NCBI GenBank assembly: GCA_017626305.1
Contig: JAGAIW010000149.1
Coordinates: forward strand, 1 to 54,162
From: Clostridia bacterium
GTDB lineage: Bacteria; Bacillota; Clostridia; Christensenellales; Borkfalkiaceae
Reading direction: 5' to 3'
Length of the DNA stretch: 54,162 nt
Under the pieces are notes generated by a model. That model was not told the DNA's origin. It did no database searches and worked only from the letters and a program-made list of their open reading frames with translations. Shown in pieces: positions 8,245 through 16,109 of this stretch. The position numbers were made by a program, and so were the translations under genes. Position 1 is the first letter of the stretch. Each line of letters starts with the position of its first letter.

Positions 8245-9051
8245 CTACCCCATTTCTGCTATATTTCCGTTAAATTCCCTGCTTTTTAATAAAGCTGTCG
8301 TGTTTTGTTGCTCTACTACCATCTCAATCGGGTTCTTTAACATAGGGAATTTTTTAAGTTGCTGTTGTGCGGCATCTTCCGTCAAAAAGACCTTTGCTTC
8401 TTCTATATCTTCCGTGAAAAGCAAGCGTTTATTTGACGATCTTCGATAATATATTTTCGTAGCTTCCTTATCTTCATTTTTTTGAAAACCAACAATCGCA
8501 TACCATTGTTCCACGGAAGTTTCCTTTACCGTAAATTTCCCATACATATTCAACGGCAATAGATTTCGTTCCTCAAATCCGATATAAGCGTCCGCCCGTT
8601 TTTCTTGTTGAAAATCTTGCAAACGTTCAAGCATTTCTTCTTCCGTATCTACACGAAATTTTACCTCGTCTCCATTTTTTTCTTTATAGCCCACACAAAA
8701 ATGGTTGTTTGCTGCCGTAAACTGTTCAAACGTCGCACGGCTTGTCAGTCCGTCCGTAAAAAATCGTCTTAAATGATTCGGATTGGAAAAATGCACGCCT
8801 TTTTTGTAAAGCAAATGCGTACTGCCGTCCTCTCGGATATTTTCTGCGATAAATTGGTATATGCGGTGTTGCAATTCGCCCATAGTAAAAAATATTTGAT
8901 TGTTCTTATCAGAAAAAGCACGCCAATATTTGTGTATATAATGGCGACCGTTCAAAAAATCTTTTACGTTACTGTCGCCCATTTGCAACATCAACATATA
9001 TCTACCGTCTTTCATCAAAACAAGTTTTCGATCAAATAAAACGTCTGCCAT
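8245..9051 (-). CDS. Hypothetical ICE protein
   Basis: 268 residues, no recognised family. The product is beta-rich at the N-terminus (KLVLMKDGRYMLMLQMGDS). It then has an aromatic and His-rich helical part (GRHYIHKYWRAF), and a second domain around EQWYAIVGFQKNEDKEATKI with a C-terminal helix. No signal peptide. The start has only weak ribosome-site evidence. It lies in the accessory operon upstream of the paralog set. What it does is unknown. Confidence 0.5.
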   Translation of the reverse strand: MADVLFDRKLVLMKDGRYMLMLQMGDSNVKDFLNGRHYIHKYWRAFSDKNNQIFFTMGELQHRIYQFIAENIREDGSTHLLYKKGVHFSNPNHLRRFFTDGLTSRATFEQFTAANNHFCVGYKEKNGDEVKFRVDTEEEMLERLQDFQQEKRADAYIGFEERNLLPLNMYGKFTVKETSVEQWYAIVGFQKNEDKEATKIYYRRSSNKRLLFTEDIEEAKVFLTEDAAQQQLKKFPMLKNPIEMVVEQQNTTALLKSREFNGNIAEMG

Positions 9052-9058
9052 TCTTCCC

Positions 9059-9649
9059 TCACATCATTGCCGCATACGCCGATGAGTGTTTTTCCATCTT
9101 TCCGAACAATCCCTCATACTCCACGTTTACGTTATCTTTCATCTCTTTCAATACTTCGGATATGCTATTCCCGAAATATCCTTTATCTTCGTCAACAACC
9201 TTTCCATATTCATTACTGATTTTGAACGCATAACAATCTCCTTGAAAATATTGGTCATACGTTTTAACTTCGTCCAAAAGCAATTCTTTGATGCCTTCCC
9301 TATCTTGTTCTTTAATTTCTCGTCCAAAATACTCTTTTGCTTGTTCTTGCGTTACGTAGATGAAACCTACCTGCCTACTATCCCACTTATCCGCAAAAGG
9401 CGCGGTGGAAAACGCAAGCCCGGAATGGTCGTACATATACACGGGCAATACGACGATTGCATTTTTATATTCTTCACTTTCCAAAAAGTCCGACATTTCT
9501 TCAAACTCGTGTTCGTCTCCCAAATCGTACCTACTGTGCCAACACACCATTTTGCCAAGATTTTCCCATTGTCTCGGATTCGGTGCGTCCTCATCACGAA
9601 ATACGCTTAATCTATAGCCACCGCTTGATACCGTCATTTTATCTTCCAT
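9059..9649 (-). CDS. Conserved phage/plasmid-type hypothetical protein
   Basis: 196 residues. It has the pattern of a hypothetical family widespread in phages and conjugative elements: YRLSVFRDEDAPNPRQWENL, then MVCWHSRYDLGDEH, LPVYMYDHSGLAFST and WDSRQVGFIYVTQEQAKEYF, closing with a YDQYFQGDCYAFKI strand. The His, Asp and Trp residues in these blocks are the ones usually kept, which suggests a ligand or active site, but no activity is known to me. It is coupled to the genes on both sides. Confidence 0.65.
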   Translation of the reverse strand: MEDKMTVSSGGYRLSVFRDEDAPNPRQWENLGKMVCWHSRYDLGDEHEFEEMSDFLESEEYKNAIVVLPVYMYDHSGLAFSTAPFADKWDSRQVGFIYVTQEQAKEYFGREIKEQDREGIKELLLDEVKTYDQYFQGDCYAFKISNEYGKVVDEDKGYFGNSISEVLKEMKDNVNVEYEGLFGKMEKHSSAYAAMM

Positions 9650-9660
9650 ACTCTTTCCCC

Positions 9661-10080
9661 TTAATCCATTTCAATACCTTTTGCAAGCCCTTGTGCAAAG
9701 CGTTTTGCTTGCCGCAAATCGTACCTTGCCATCGCCAAATTGATGCCAGTATCGTTTAACTCACGTTGCCGAATGTCTTGTAATAATTCCTGCGCTTCCT
9801 GCTCCGTTAAAGATACAAATTTCATATTCTCGCCTTTTTTTACAACAAGAATATTACCGCCCAACACTTCGTCTCTTTCTCCCAACACAACCGTTGCGGG
9901 ATTATCCCAACTTTGTGCGTTAAGCCCGACAATAAAATCCACGTCCTTTTTCGGGTGCGGATAATATTCAATGCAAGGATCTTTTACAAACGTTTCGATT
10001 TCTTTTTCCACATCGTCCAACTCGACGATTTCCGCACTTTTACCTATTTCTTTCTTTATTACTCGTATTTTATCTAACAT
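9661..10080 (-). CDS. DUF3846-like hypothetical protein, first gene of the accessory operon
   Basis: 139 residues. The segment with IEYYPHPKKDVDFIVGLNAQ followed by GERDEVLGGNILVVKK resembles DUF3846, a small family of mobile elements with no known function; this is a tentative match. The C-terminus is a basic helix (ARYDLRQAKRFAQGLAKGI). The gene is the promoter-proximal member of the accessory run. Its start faces the plus-strand ATPase gene across an 83-bp AT-rich gap, so the two may share control from that gap. Confidence 0.55.
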   Translation of the reverse strand: MLDKIRVIKKEIGKSAEIVELDDVEKEIETFVKDPCIEYYPHPKKDVDFIVGLNAQSWDNPATVVLGERDEVLGGNILVVKKGENMKFVSLTEQEAQELLQDIRQRELNDTGINLAMARYDLRQAKRFAQGLAKGIEMD

Positions 10081-10105
10081 TTTTTATTTTTCCTTTTTAT
10101 TTTTC

Positions 10106-10134
10106 TTGACAATTATTCTAATTTGGATTATAAT
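10106..10134 (+). promoter_or_regulatory. Sigma-A type promoter of the AAA+ ATPase gene
   Basis: A perfect TTGACA (10106-10111) and TATAAT (10129-10134) are separated by 17 bp, the consensus arrangement. The ATG follows 29 nt after the -10 box, behind a strong GGAGGG ribosome site. It is one of the clearest promoters in the window, showing that the ATPase is an independent cargo unit rather than part of the minus-strand operons. Confidence 0.85.
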
Positions 10135-10149
10135 AATCTTAATTAGAAT
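10115..10149. promoter_or_regulatory. Inverted repeat flanking the -10 box (candidate operator)
   Basis: ATTCTAATT (10115-10123) and its exact reverse complement AATTAGAAT (10141-10149) lie on either side of the -10 box. A dimeric repressor bound here would block the promoter. The binding protein is not evident: the ATPase itself has a winged-helix-like middle region, or an ICE regulator could act. Confidence 0.5.
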
Positions 10150-10163
10150 TTCGGAGGGCCTGT

Positions 10164-11552
10164 ATGAATTTTATCGGTAGAGACGCTGAATTAAATCAAC
10201 TTGAAAACCTTTATAAATCCCCCAATTTTGAATTTCTCGTTATGTATGGTCGCCGTCGCATCGGAAAAACCACCATCTTGAAAAAATTTGCGTTTAATCA
10301 TAAAGTCTTATTTTTTTCAGCAGAAGAAAAAAATTCTGCTTTGAATTTATCCGATTTCGGAGAACAAATACTGTCCTATTACGGCGAAACAAGCGGAATT
10401 AAATTCCCTTCTTGGAAATCTGCCTTTGAGTATATTTCCGACCATTCAAAAGATGATAAAACCGTTATCATTATCGACGAATTTCCCTTCATTGCCAAGG
10501 AAGAACCGTCTATAAAAAGCATTTTACAACACATCATCGACCATAAATGGCAAGAGCAAAATATTATGCTCGTTCTTTGCGGCAGTAGCGTTAGTTTTAT
10601 GGTCAACGAAGTTATGGGATATAAAAGCCCTTTGTATGGTCGTAAAACTTCGGCGATGGAAATAAAACCGTTTGATTATACCATTACCGCACAATATTTC
10701 CCGAATTACTCCCCTATTGAACGACTTATCGTTTATGGAATTTTGGGTGGTATTCCCTACTATTTACAACAATTTTCCGATCGCTTGTCTATTCAAGAAA
10801 ATATATCCAACGTTATCGTTTCCTCTCACGCCAATTTACGCGACGAGCCTTTAACATTACTTCGTGCGGAACTCCGCGAACCAATGATATATAACAGTAT
10901 TATCGAAGCAATCGCAACAGGCGCAACCAAATCAGGCGAAATTGCAAGCAAAATCAATGATACCGCTTCTAAATGTTCCGTTTATCTTTCTAATCTTCGG
11001 GAGATGCGGTTAATTGAACGTATTACCCCTTGCGGTGAAAAGGAATCTGGAAAAATTTCCATATATCGTTTAGCGGATAATTTCTTTGCTTTTTGGTATA
11101 AATTCCTATTTTCCCAAAAAACGAAGTTGGAATTGATGGAGAGTTTCGATTTTTCATCTTTAATCGTTAAAAACATCTCCGACTTTATGGGAATTGCCTT
11201 TGAGAAAATCTGCGAACAATACATCATTAAGCAAGCAAAAATAGGCAATCTTCCTTTTATTCCCTCCGCGCTCGGAAAATGGTGGGGAAATAATCCAAAA
11301 CTCAAAAAACAAGACGATATTGATATTCTCGGTATCGACGGAAAACAAGGGATTTTCTGCGAATGTAAATTCAAGGAAGAATTATTCTCTCTTTCCGATT
11401 TCAATGACCTGATCGCCGCAAGCGATATTTTCACGAATGTTACAGAAAGATACTATTATGTCTTTGTAAAAAGCGGATATACGCAAGCGGTACTTGATGA
11501 AAGCAAAAAGTACAATGTAAAACTTTTAACCGTAAACGATTTGTTTAACTAA
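10164..11552 (+). CDS. AAA+ ATPase with C-terminal PD-(D/E)xK-like domain (DUF234-type)
   Basis: 462 residues. The N-terminal ATPase has Walker A GRRRIGKT at 29-36 and Walker B VIIIDEF at 101-107. A winged-helix-like segment follows (SGEIASKINDTASKCSVYLS). The C-terminus has DDIDILGID and then CECKFK near residues 399-404, a spacing like the D...ExK core of restriction-type nucleases, as in the DUF234 group of archaeal and bacterial ATPases. Their role is unclear; defence, toxin and membrane-linked roles have been proposed. It is the only plus-strand gene inside the ICE part, with its own promoter, operator-like repeat and terminator, so I read it as cargo. Confidence 0.8.
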   Translation: MNFIGRDAELNQLENLYKSPNFEFLVMYGRRRIGKTTILKKFAFNHKVLFFSAEEKNSALNLSDFGEQILSYYGETSGIKFPSWKSAFEYISDHSKDDKTVIIIDEFPFIAKEEPSIKSILQHIIDHKWQEQNIMLVLCGSSVSFMVNEVMGYKSPLYGRKTSAMEIKPFDYTITAQYFPNYSPIERLIVYGILGGIPYYLQQFSDRLSIQENISNVIVSSHANLRDEPLTLLRAELREPMIYNSIIEAIATGATKSGEIASKINDTASKCSVYLSNLREMRLIERITPCGEKESGKISIYRLADNFFAFWYKFLFSQKTKLELMESFDFSSLIVKNISDFMGIAFEKICEQYIIKQAKIGNLPFIPSALGKWWGNNPKLKKQDDIDILGIDGKQGIFCECKFKEELFSLSDFNDLIAASDIFTNVTERYYYVFVKSGYTQAVLDESKKYNVKLLTVNDLFN

Positions 11553-11568
11553 AATAGCTTTTCTTGAT

Positions 11569-11600
11569 AACCGTGTCGTATTCGGCGCGGTTATTTTTAT
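11569..11600 (+). terminator. Intrinsic terminator after the ATPase gene
   Basis: The arms AACCGTG and CGCGGTT pair around a short loop and are followed by ATTTTTATTT. It lies in the gap between the converging ATPase and primase-polymerase genes and closes the plus-strand unit. Confidence 0.75.
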
Positions 11601-12539
11601 TTACATTTCCACTACGTTACGGCTACTTTGCGCCGTGTCTAATGCACGCTGTATCGTTCTTCGCCCGTAATATCCGCCGTGCTTATCCCACTTTTCTCTA
11701 TATAGACCGCTTGTTCGGAAAATGCTGTCTATCTGACTTTCGTCTTGAGTCCATATTGTAAGCATACGCACGAACGCAAAATCCGCCGAACTTTGCGATT
11801 GATAATCACTCCAATCTCCGCTATACAGCCTTTGGAATTTCTCGCCTTGTACACTTTTGGATATTCGCTCTATAATCGCCTTGTCCGTTTGAGTTGCTTG
11901 CCGTCTTATGGCTGGTTTATGTTCTATCGGTTTTCCCATATACCGCAAGTTTATATCGCCTATCTTGTCCGACAAATCCGCAAGCGGTTTTTTCTCGCCA
12001 AGTACGTTGCCCGTAATGCACACAAACCGCAAAGTGTCGTACATTTCAAGTCCATACTCATCTCTACGCTTGCGCGCATTTTCGGGTAATTTTCCTTTGC
12101 ATAGAAAGTGAAAACCTTTGCCGCTGACGGAAGTTTCCGTATAAGTGTCAAGCTCGTCGCATAAAGCCCTCAATACGTTTTGTACGTCGTTGCTTTTATT
12201 TTCGTAATCGTCTATATCCACGAACACGATCCCCTCCGTCAACGCAAACGCCAAACCGTCCATACGGTATTTATCCGCATACCGTAACGCGCTTTCAAAA
12301 TCCGTCCACGTCTTGGGGGAATTGCTTTTCGCATATCCCCCCGTCGTAGGCGAAATCATTTTTTTGCCCCAATGCCCGTCTTTCGGAAGCGCCTTAAAAC
12401 AAACCCATTGTTTACATTCCCGAAGCTCGGCGGGTATGTTTTCAAGCGACTTCCATATCGCCCTTTCCTGCGCATTTATCCTGAAAATCGTCTTTATCGA
12501 AAAGGTCGTTAAGCGCGGAAATTCCCGTAGGCATCGCAT
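11601..12539 (-). CDS. PrimPol-type primase-polymerase (NrS-1 polymerase-like)
   Basis: The conserved N-terminal block (NIPAELRECKQWVCF, KKMISPTTGGYAKSN, KTWTDFESALRYADKY) and the metal-site segment VFVDIDDYEN match the archaeo-eukaryotic primase domain of phage NrS-1-type polymerases. The C-terminal block (DFAFVRMLTIWTQDESQID, then GLYREKWDKHGGYYGRRTI) matches the domain that follows it in that group. It probably primes or copies ICE DNA after transfer. The start is uncertain. The ATG used here overlaps the ArdC-like gene by 98 nt and lacks a good ribosome site. An ATA at 12458 has AGGA 7 nt before it and gives a product starting just ahead of NIPAEL. Confidence 0.8.
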   Translation of the reverse strand: MRCLREFPRLTTFSIKTIFRINAQERAIWKSLENIPAELRECKQWVCFKALPKDGHWGKKMISPTTGGYAKSNSPKTWTDFESALRYADKYRMDGLAFALTEGIVFVDIDDYENKSNDVQNVLRALCDELDTYTETSVSGKGFHFLCKGKLPENARKRRDEYGLEMYDTLRFVCITGNVLGEKKPLADLSDKIGDINLRYMGKPIEHKPAIRRQATQTDKAIIERISKSVQGEKFQRLYSGDWSDYQSQSSADFAFVRMLTIWTQDESQIDSIFRTSGLYREKWDKHGGYYGRRTIQRALDTAQSSRNVVEM

Positions 12540-13476
12540 TTTGCGCTTTCTCACGCTCGGCTCTTGCAAACGAACTCGTTACCCTGTCCATAACGACTTT
12601 CGTACCCGTACACACGGACGAAAGATTTTCACGCAAGGTCAGCAAATCGCTTTCGCCCAACTTTTGCATATACCCGAACTCCATACCACTCGTGTCCAAG
12701 CCGTAGCGCGCCGCCAAAATACACTTGATACTTGCGTCCTCGAAAATCTCCGCTTTCTTACCTTTCAAACCCTCGAAGTTACGGTTTTTATAAGCGCACA
12801 ATGCTTTACTCGCACCCTCGATCGCCGCAAGCGACGTCTCCGCGTTCTTCATATTCTTCTTTACTTTCAAAGTACGGTTGTCAACGTCCACTTTGAAATT
12901 CTCGCCGTCCGCAAAATCCGCGCCGTTCGTGAATACCATACGATAGCGTTTCGTCTGCAAAGCACGTCTTACTCCCTCCAAAATAATGCTCTTTTCCGCA
13001 TCGCTGATTTTCTCTCCGATTTTATACGATTCGTATTTATCCCCTTCCGTGTCCTTAACGTCGAATACGTAATTGGGGTGGAAGCCGATCGTCCTTTCGC
13101 GCTTGTTCATAATTTGTACGCCGTCCTCATCGTACATATCGTTACCAGCTTCATCCTTTGCCGCTACTTCGTATTCTTCTTTAGTGGGAGCCATAATTTC
13201 CATACTCTTTGCACCTTTCTTGATACTGCGCCCTGCGCGTTCCCACTCGCCCATACCTTTCGCCACCGTTGCGTTCGGGTTTTGCGACAGCATATACAAA
13301 AGATTGTTCAACGAATAATTCCCGTTCTGACCGAACTTGACGAGAATATCCTTATACTTGCCCTCTTTCGCCATTTTCAGGTATTGATCGTTCGCCTTGT
13401 TCGTGATTTCCGTTCTCTGATCGTCCGTGTAGTCCACCACAACTTCTTCATTCATAACGTTTTTGTTCTGTTCCAT
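12442..13476 (-). CDS. ArdC-like antirestriction / ssDNA-binding protein (LtrC-like)
   Basis: 344 residues. The stretch YSLNNLLYMLSQNPNATVAK, then GEWERAGRSIKKGAKSMEIMAP, is typical of the ArdC N-terminal domain: an N-N-hydrophobic helix followed by W-x-x-x-G-R-x-x-x-K-G. ArdC proteins bind single-stranded DNA and protect incoming conjugative DNA from restriction enzymes. The C-terminal metallopeptidase-like half of classical ArdC is not obvious, so this may be an LtrC-like variant. It lies between VirB4 and the primase-polymerase, where a protein acting on the transferred strand would be expected. SD AAAGGAGA precedes its ATG. Confidence 0.7.
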   Translation of the reverse strand: MEQNKNVMNEEVVVDYTDDQRTEITNKANDQYLKMAKEGKYKDILVKFGQNGNYSLNNLLYMLSQNPNATVAKGMGEWERAGRSIKKGAKSMEIMAPTKEEYEVAAKDEAGNDMYDEDGVQIMNKRERTIGFHPNYVFDVKDTEGDKYESYKIGEKISDAEKSIILEGVRRALQTKRYRMVFTNGADFADGENFKVDVDNRTLKVKKNMKNAETSLAAIEGASKALCAYKNRNFEGLKGKKAEIFEDASIKCILAARYGLDTSGMEFGYMQKLGESDLLTLRENLSSVCTGTKVVMDRVTSSFARAEREKAQNAMPTGISALNDLFDKDDFQDKCAGKGDMEVA

Positions 13477-13495
13477 TTTCCTTTATCTCCTTTTC

Positions 13496-16108
13496 TTAAA
13501 ATAATTTTTCCACGAAATCGCTTGTTACGATGTCGATATTCGTTCTACTTTGCGGCGACGATATAAAGAACGCCGTTCCGCGCTTGTTGTGCATAATGTA
13601 ATTCTGCTCTGCCTCGTTGATCTGCCCTGCCCGTGAATACAACTCGCATAAATCTTTCATATCGTTAGGCGAAAGACTAAATATCAAACTGTATTGACAA
13701 ACGTCTATCAGGGCTTGACTTTTTCTTGCTATTTCGGGCGTTCCCGCAACGTCCTTGACGCTCTGCGTAATCGTGATGAGCATACCTTCGTATTTTCTTA
13801 TTCGTTTTGCCAAACTTGCCAAAAAGTCCAATGCAATCGGGTATTTTTCGTCAATGAAAAGATGTGCCTCGTCCACAGCGACTACCAACTTTCTCGATAC
13901 GCGATAACGTTGATTGTAGTCTCTATTTTTCACGACTTCGTTTTCCAACCATTTTACGATCAGAAGCATCTGCGCGTTTGCCACGATATTGTTTTTGTTC
14001 GACAACAGCTTTTGAAAATCGAATACAACAAAATTTTCTCTCGGATTAAAACTCGTTGCCCCGTTCCAAAGATTGCTATACCGTCCACCCCTGCGGAATT
14101 TCGAGATATAGTTTGTCAACACTTTCAAACAACCACGGTTGTATTCGTCCGTTTCGTTTTCTCTGCGTTCGTCTATCAAGTACGCCAAATCGTCAAACGT
14201 CGGATATTGTTCTGCGGAATACCCTTTCAACTTCGTGTACGCCGTAATGCCTTTTTTCTCGTACAATTCTTGCGTGAGCTTGTTCAAAAGTTCCAACGAA
14301 TCGGAGTTTATCCCCGGCAATACCACGCGGTAAAATTCTTCCAAAAACTGCAAGTGTGCGAAATAATCGTTGCTCGTCCCGTCGCTGTTTTCGTCGTCTT
14401 CGCTTTGAATGATGTGGAAAGGATTGATTTTCCCGAACTTGCCACTCGATACGTCCAACACCTTACCGCCGAAATTCTGACACAACTTTCCGTACTCGCT
14501 TTCGGGATCCAACACAAACACTCTCGTATTGCAACTTGCCAAATGCGCTATGATACTTTTACAAGCATAGCTTTTCCCGCTACCCGGCTTACCAAGCACA
14601 ATCATATTCGATGATAAATGCGAATCGTCGCGCTTGTTAAAGTCCACGAACACGGGCAATTTATTCTCGCCTATCAAAAGTCCTTTATCGTCCACGATTG
14701 CATTGCTGACGAACGGGAATACTGCCGCAAGGCTACTCGTCGGAATCCCCCTTGACAGTTTCACTTTGTCCGTCGTGCAAATTTGGCTCGTTAAGTACAC
14801 GTCCTTTTGCCGTCCGATCATCTCATTGAACCCAAAGCCCATTTCCCGAAGTCTGCGACGTACTTGTTTTTTTACAACGTTCTTTCCTTTCTCGTCGTAT
14901 GCGGTTACGATAACCGTTACATCGAACAGTACGTCGTTTTCGTTCTGCAAATTCACGAGCAAGTCCTGTAAACTCTGCAAATGCGTGTCCTTTTCGATCT
15001 CGTCGCTTGCTCGATTTTTCAAAGTCTGCGTTTGGAGTTCCAAAATCGCATTGTCGATACGCCGTACCGCTTTGTATTTTTCTACGGGGTTTACTTTCAT
15101 CACGACTTTCGTATTCGGTAAATCAAACAACCCCTCGCCCCAACCGTTGCATACGCGCAAAGGATAATTATTGATAACAAAATGCGTTAAAACCTTTCCG
15201 TCTTGCACCGTTGACGCGAACCCGAATTTGAGTTCTTTCGGCATAAAAAACGGTCTGTAATTTTTCGCCTTTGTCAGCACTCTTTCGTCAAAATCGCTGT
15301 CGGTATTATATCGGATAAACGCCGCCAATTCCTTTTGATTGAGTACCCTCGCGCCTACCCCTGCGTTTTGCAACGTTGCTACCGTACGGTACATTAGAGA
15401 AGATAATTCTTTTTGACTTCCACTATGGAATACAAGGTAATATCGGCTATACAAAATCTTATCGTCGTTGTTCATCGCCTCGATCGTCAACATTCGATCT
15501 TGTATCACGTCCACCCGCGCCTCGTATTCCAACTTCGTGAGTTCCCTGCGTTCACTACTGTCGATAACGTCGATAACCCTTTGCATTTCGTCTGCCATAA
15601 AGTTATCCAAAATCAACGGGCGTTCGATTTTCACGACATCAATTTCCTGCCCCACGGCAATCGAATTAAGCACTCGCGCCAACCCTGTATCCATCATTTG
15701 CGCTTGTGAGAAATCGTCTAACATTCTGAAATCGACGGGCGATACTTCCACGACTCCCGCAAACCGCAAGTCTTTAAGCTCGATAATCCCGTCTGCGTTC
15801 ACGCTTTGATAGGGTATGACGTCCTCGATCTCGCCTTTGGCTTTGCTGTATTTTTTCTTGCATATCAAATGCTTGAAAAAATACGCTACCACCAAATACA
15901 ACCTATCGCCGTTTATTGTGATATATAACGGTACGAACGCCACGAATATCGCACCGCCGATCAATGCGCGAAAGGCAAGGTTACTCGAAAGCGCGATCGC
16001 TACCAACACCAAACCGATAAATCCGATGATAATGTCGGGTATCGTAACGCTTTTATAAAACGTCATCTTGACTTTTGTATTTTTAGGTATTATTCTCATA
16101 TCATTCAT
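13496..16108 (-). CDS. virB4: Conjugation ATPase VirB4 with N-terminal PrgI domain
   Basis: 870 residues. Residues 1-95 contain two hydrophobic segments (IPDIIIGFIGLVLVAIAL and ALIGGAIFVAFVPLYITI) in the arrangement of PrgI, a small membrane protein that is a separate gene in many Gram-positive systems. The rest is VirB4/TraE-type: Walker A VLGKPGSGKS near residue 505, LDPESEYGKL, and Walker B LVVAVDEAHLFIDE near 735, then ITQSVKDV. VirB4 drives assembly of the type IV secretion channel and is membrane associated. It follows virB6 by 1 nt, with AAGGAG inside the end of that gene. The family call is very secure; the fusion is visible directly. Confidence 0.95.
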   Translation of the reverse strand: MNDMRIIPKNTKVKMTFYKSVTIPDIIIGFIGLVLVAIALSSNLAFRALIGGAIFVAFVPLYITINGDRLYLVVAYFFKHLICKKKYSKAKGEIEDVIPYQSVNADGIIELKDLRFAGVVEVSPVDFRMLDDFSQAQMMDTGLARVLNSIAVGQEIDVVKIERPLILDNFMADEMQRVIDVIDSSERRELTKLEYEARVDVIQDRMLTIEAMNNDDKILYSRYYLVFHSGSQKELSSLMYRTVATLQNAGVGARVLNQKELAAFIRYNTDSDFDERVLTKAKNYRPFFMPKELKFGFASTVQDGKVLTHFVINNYPLRVCNGWGEGLFDLPNTKVVMKVNPVEKYKAVRRIDNAILELQTQTLKNRASDEIEKDTHLQSLQDLLVNLQNENDVLFDVTVIVTAYDEKGKNVVKKQVRRRLREMGFGFNEMIGRQKDVYLTSQICTTDKVKLSRGIPTSSLAAVFPFVSNAIVDDKGLLIGENKLPVFVDFNKRDDSHLSSNMIVLGKPGSGKSYACKSIIAHLASCNTRVFVLDPESEYGKLCQNFGGKVLDVSSGKFGKINPFHIIQSEDDENSDGTSNDYFAHLQFLEEFYRVVLPGINSDSLELLNKLTQELYEKKGITAYTKLKGYSAEQYPTFDDLAYLIDERRENETDEYNRGCLKVLTNYISKFRRGGRYSNLWNGATSFNPRENFVVFDFQKLLSNKNNIVANAQMLLIVKWLENEVVKNRDYNQRYRVSRKLVVAVDEAHLFIDEKYPIALDFLASLAKRIRKYEGMLITITQSVKDVAGTPEIARKSQALIDVCQYSLIFSLSPNDMKDLCELYSRAGQINEAEQNYIMHNKRGTAFFISSPQSRTNIDIVTSDFVEKLF

Positions 16109-16109
16109 T

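Noticed and set aside
12313-13566. Long plus-strand open frame of 417 codons
   Set aside because: It is antisense to the primase-polymerase and ArdC-like genes, has no ribosome site and its protein looks like reversed-strand coding bias (rich in Arg, His, Phe).
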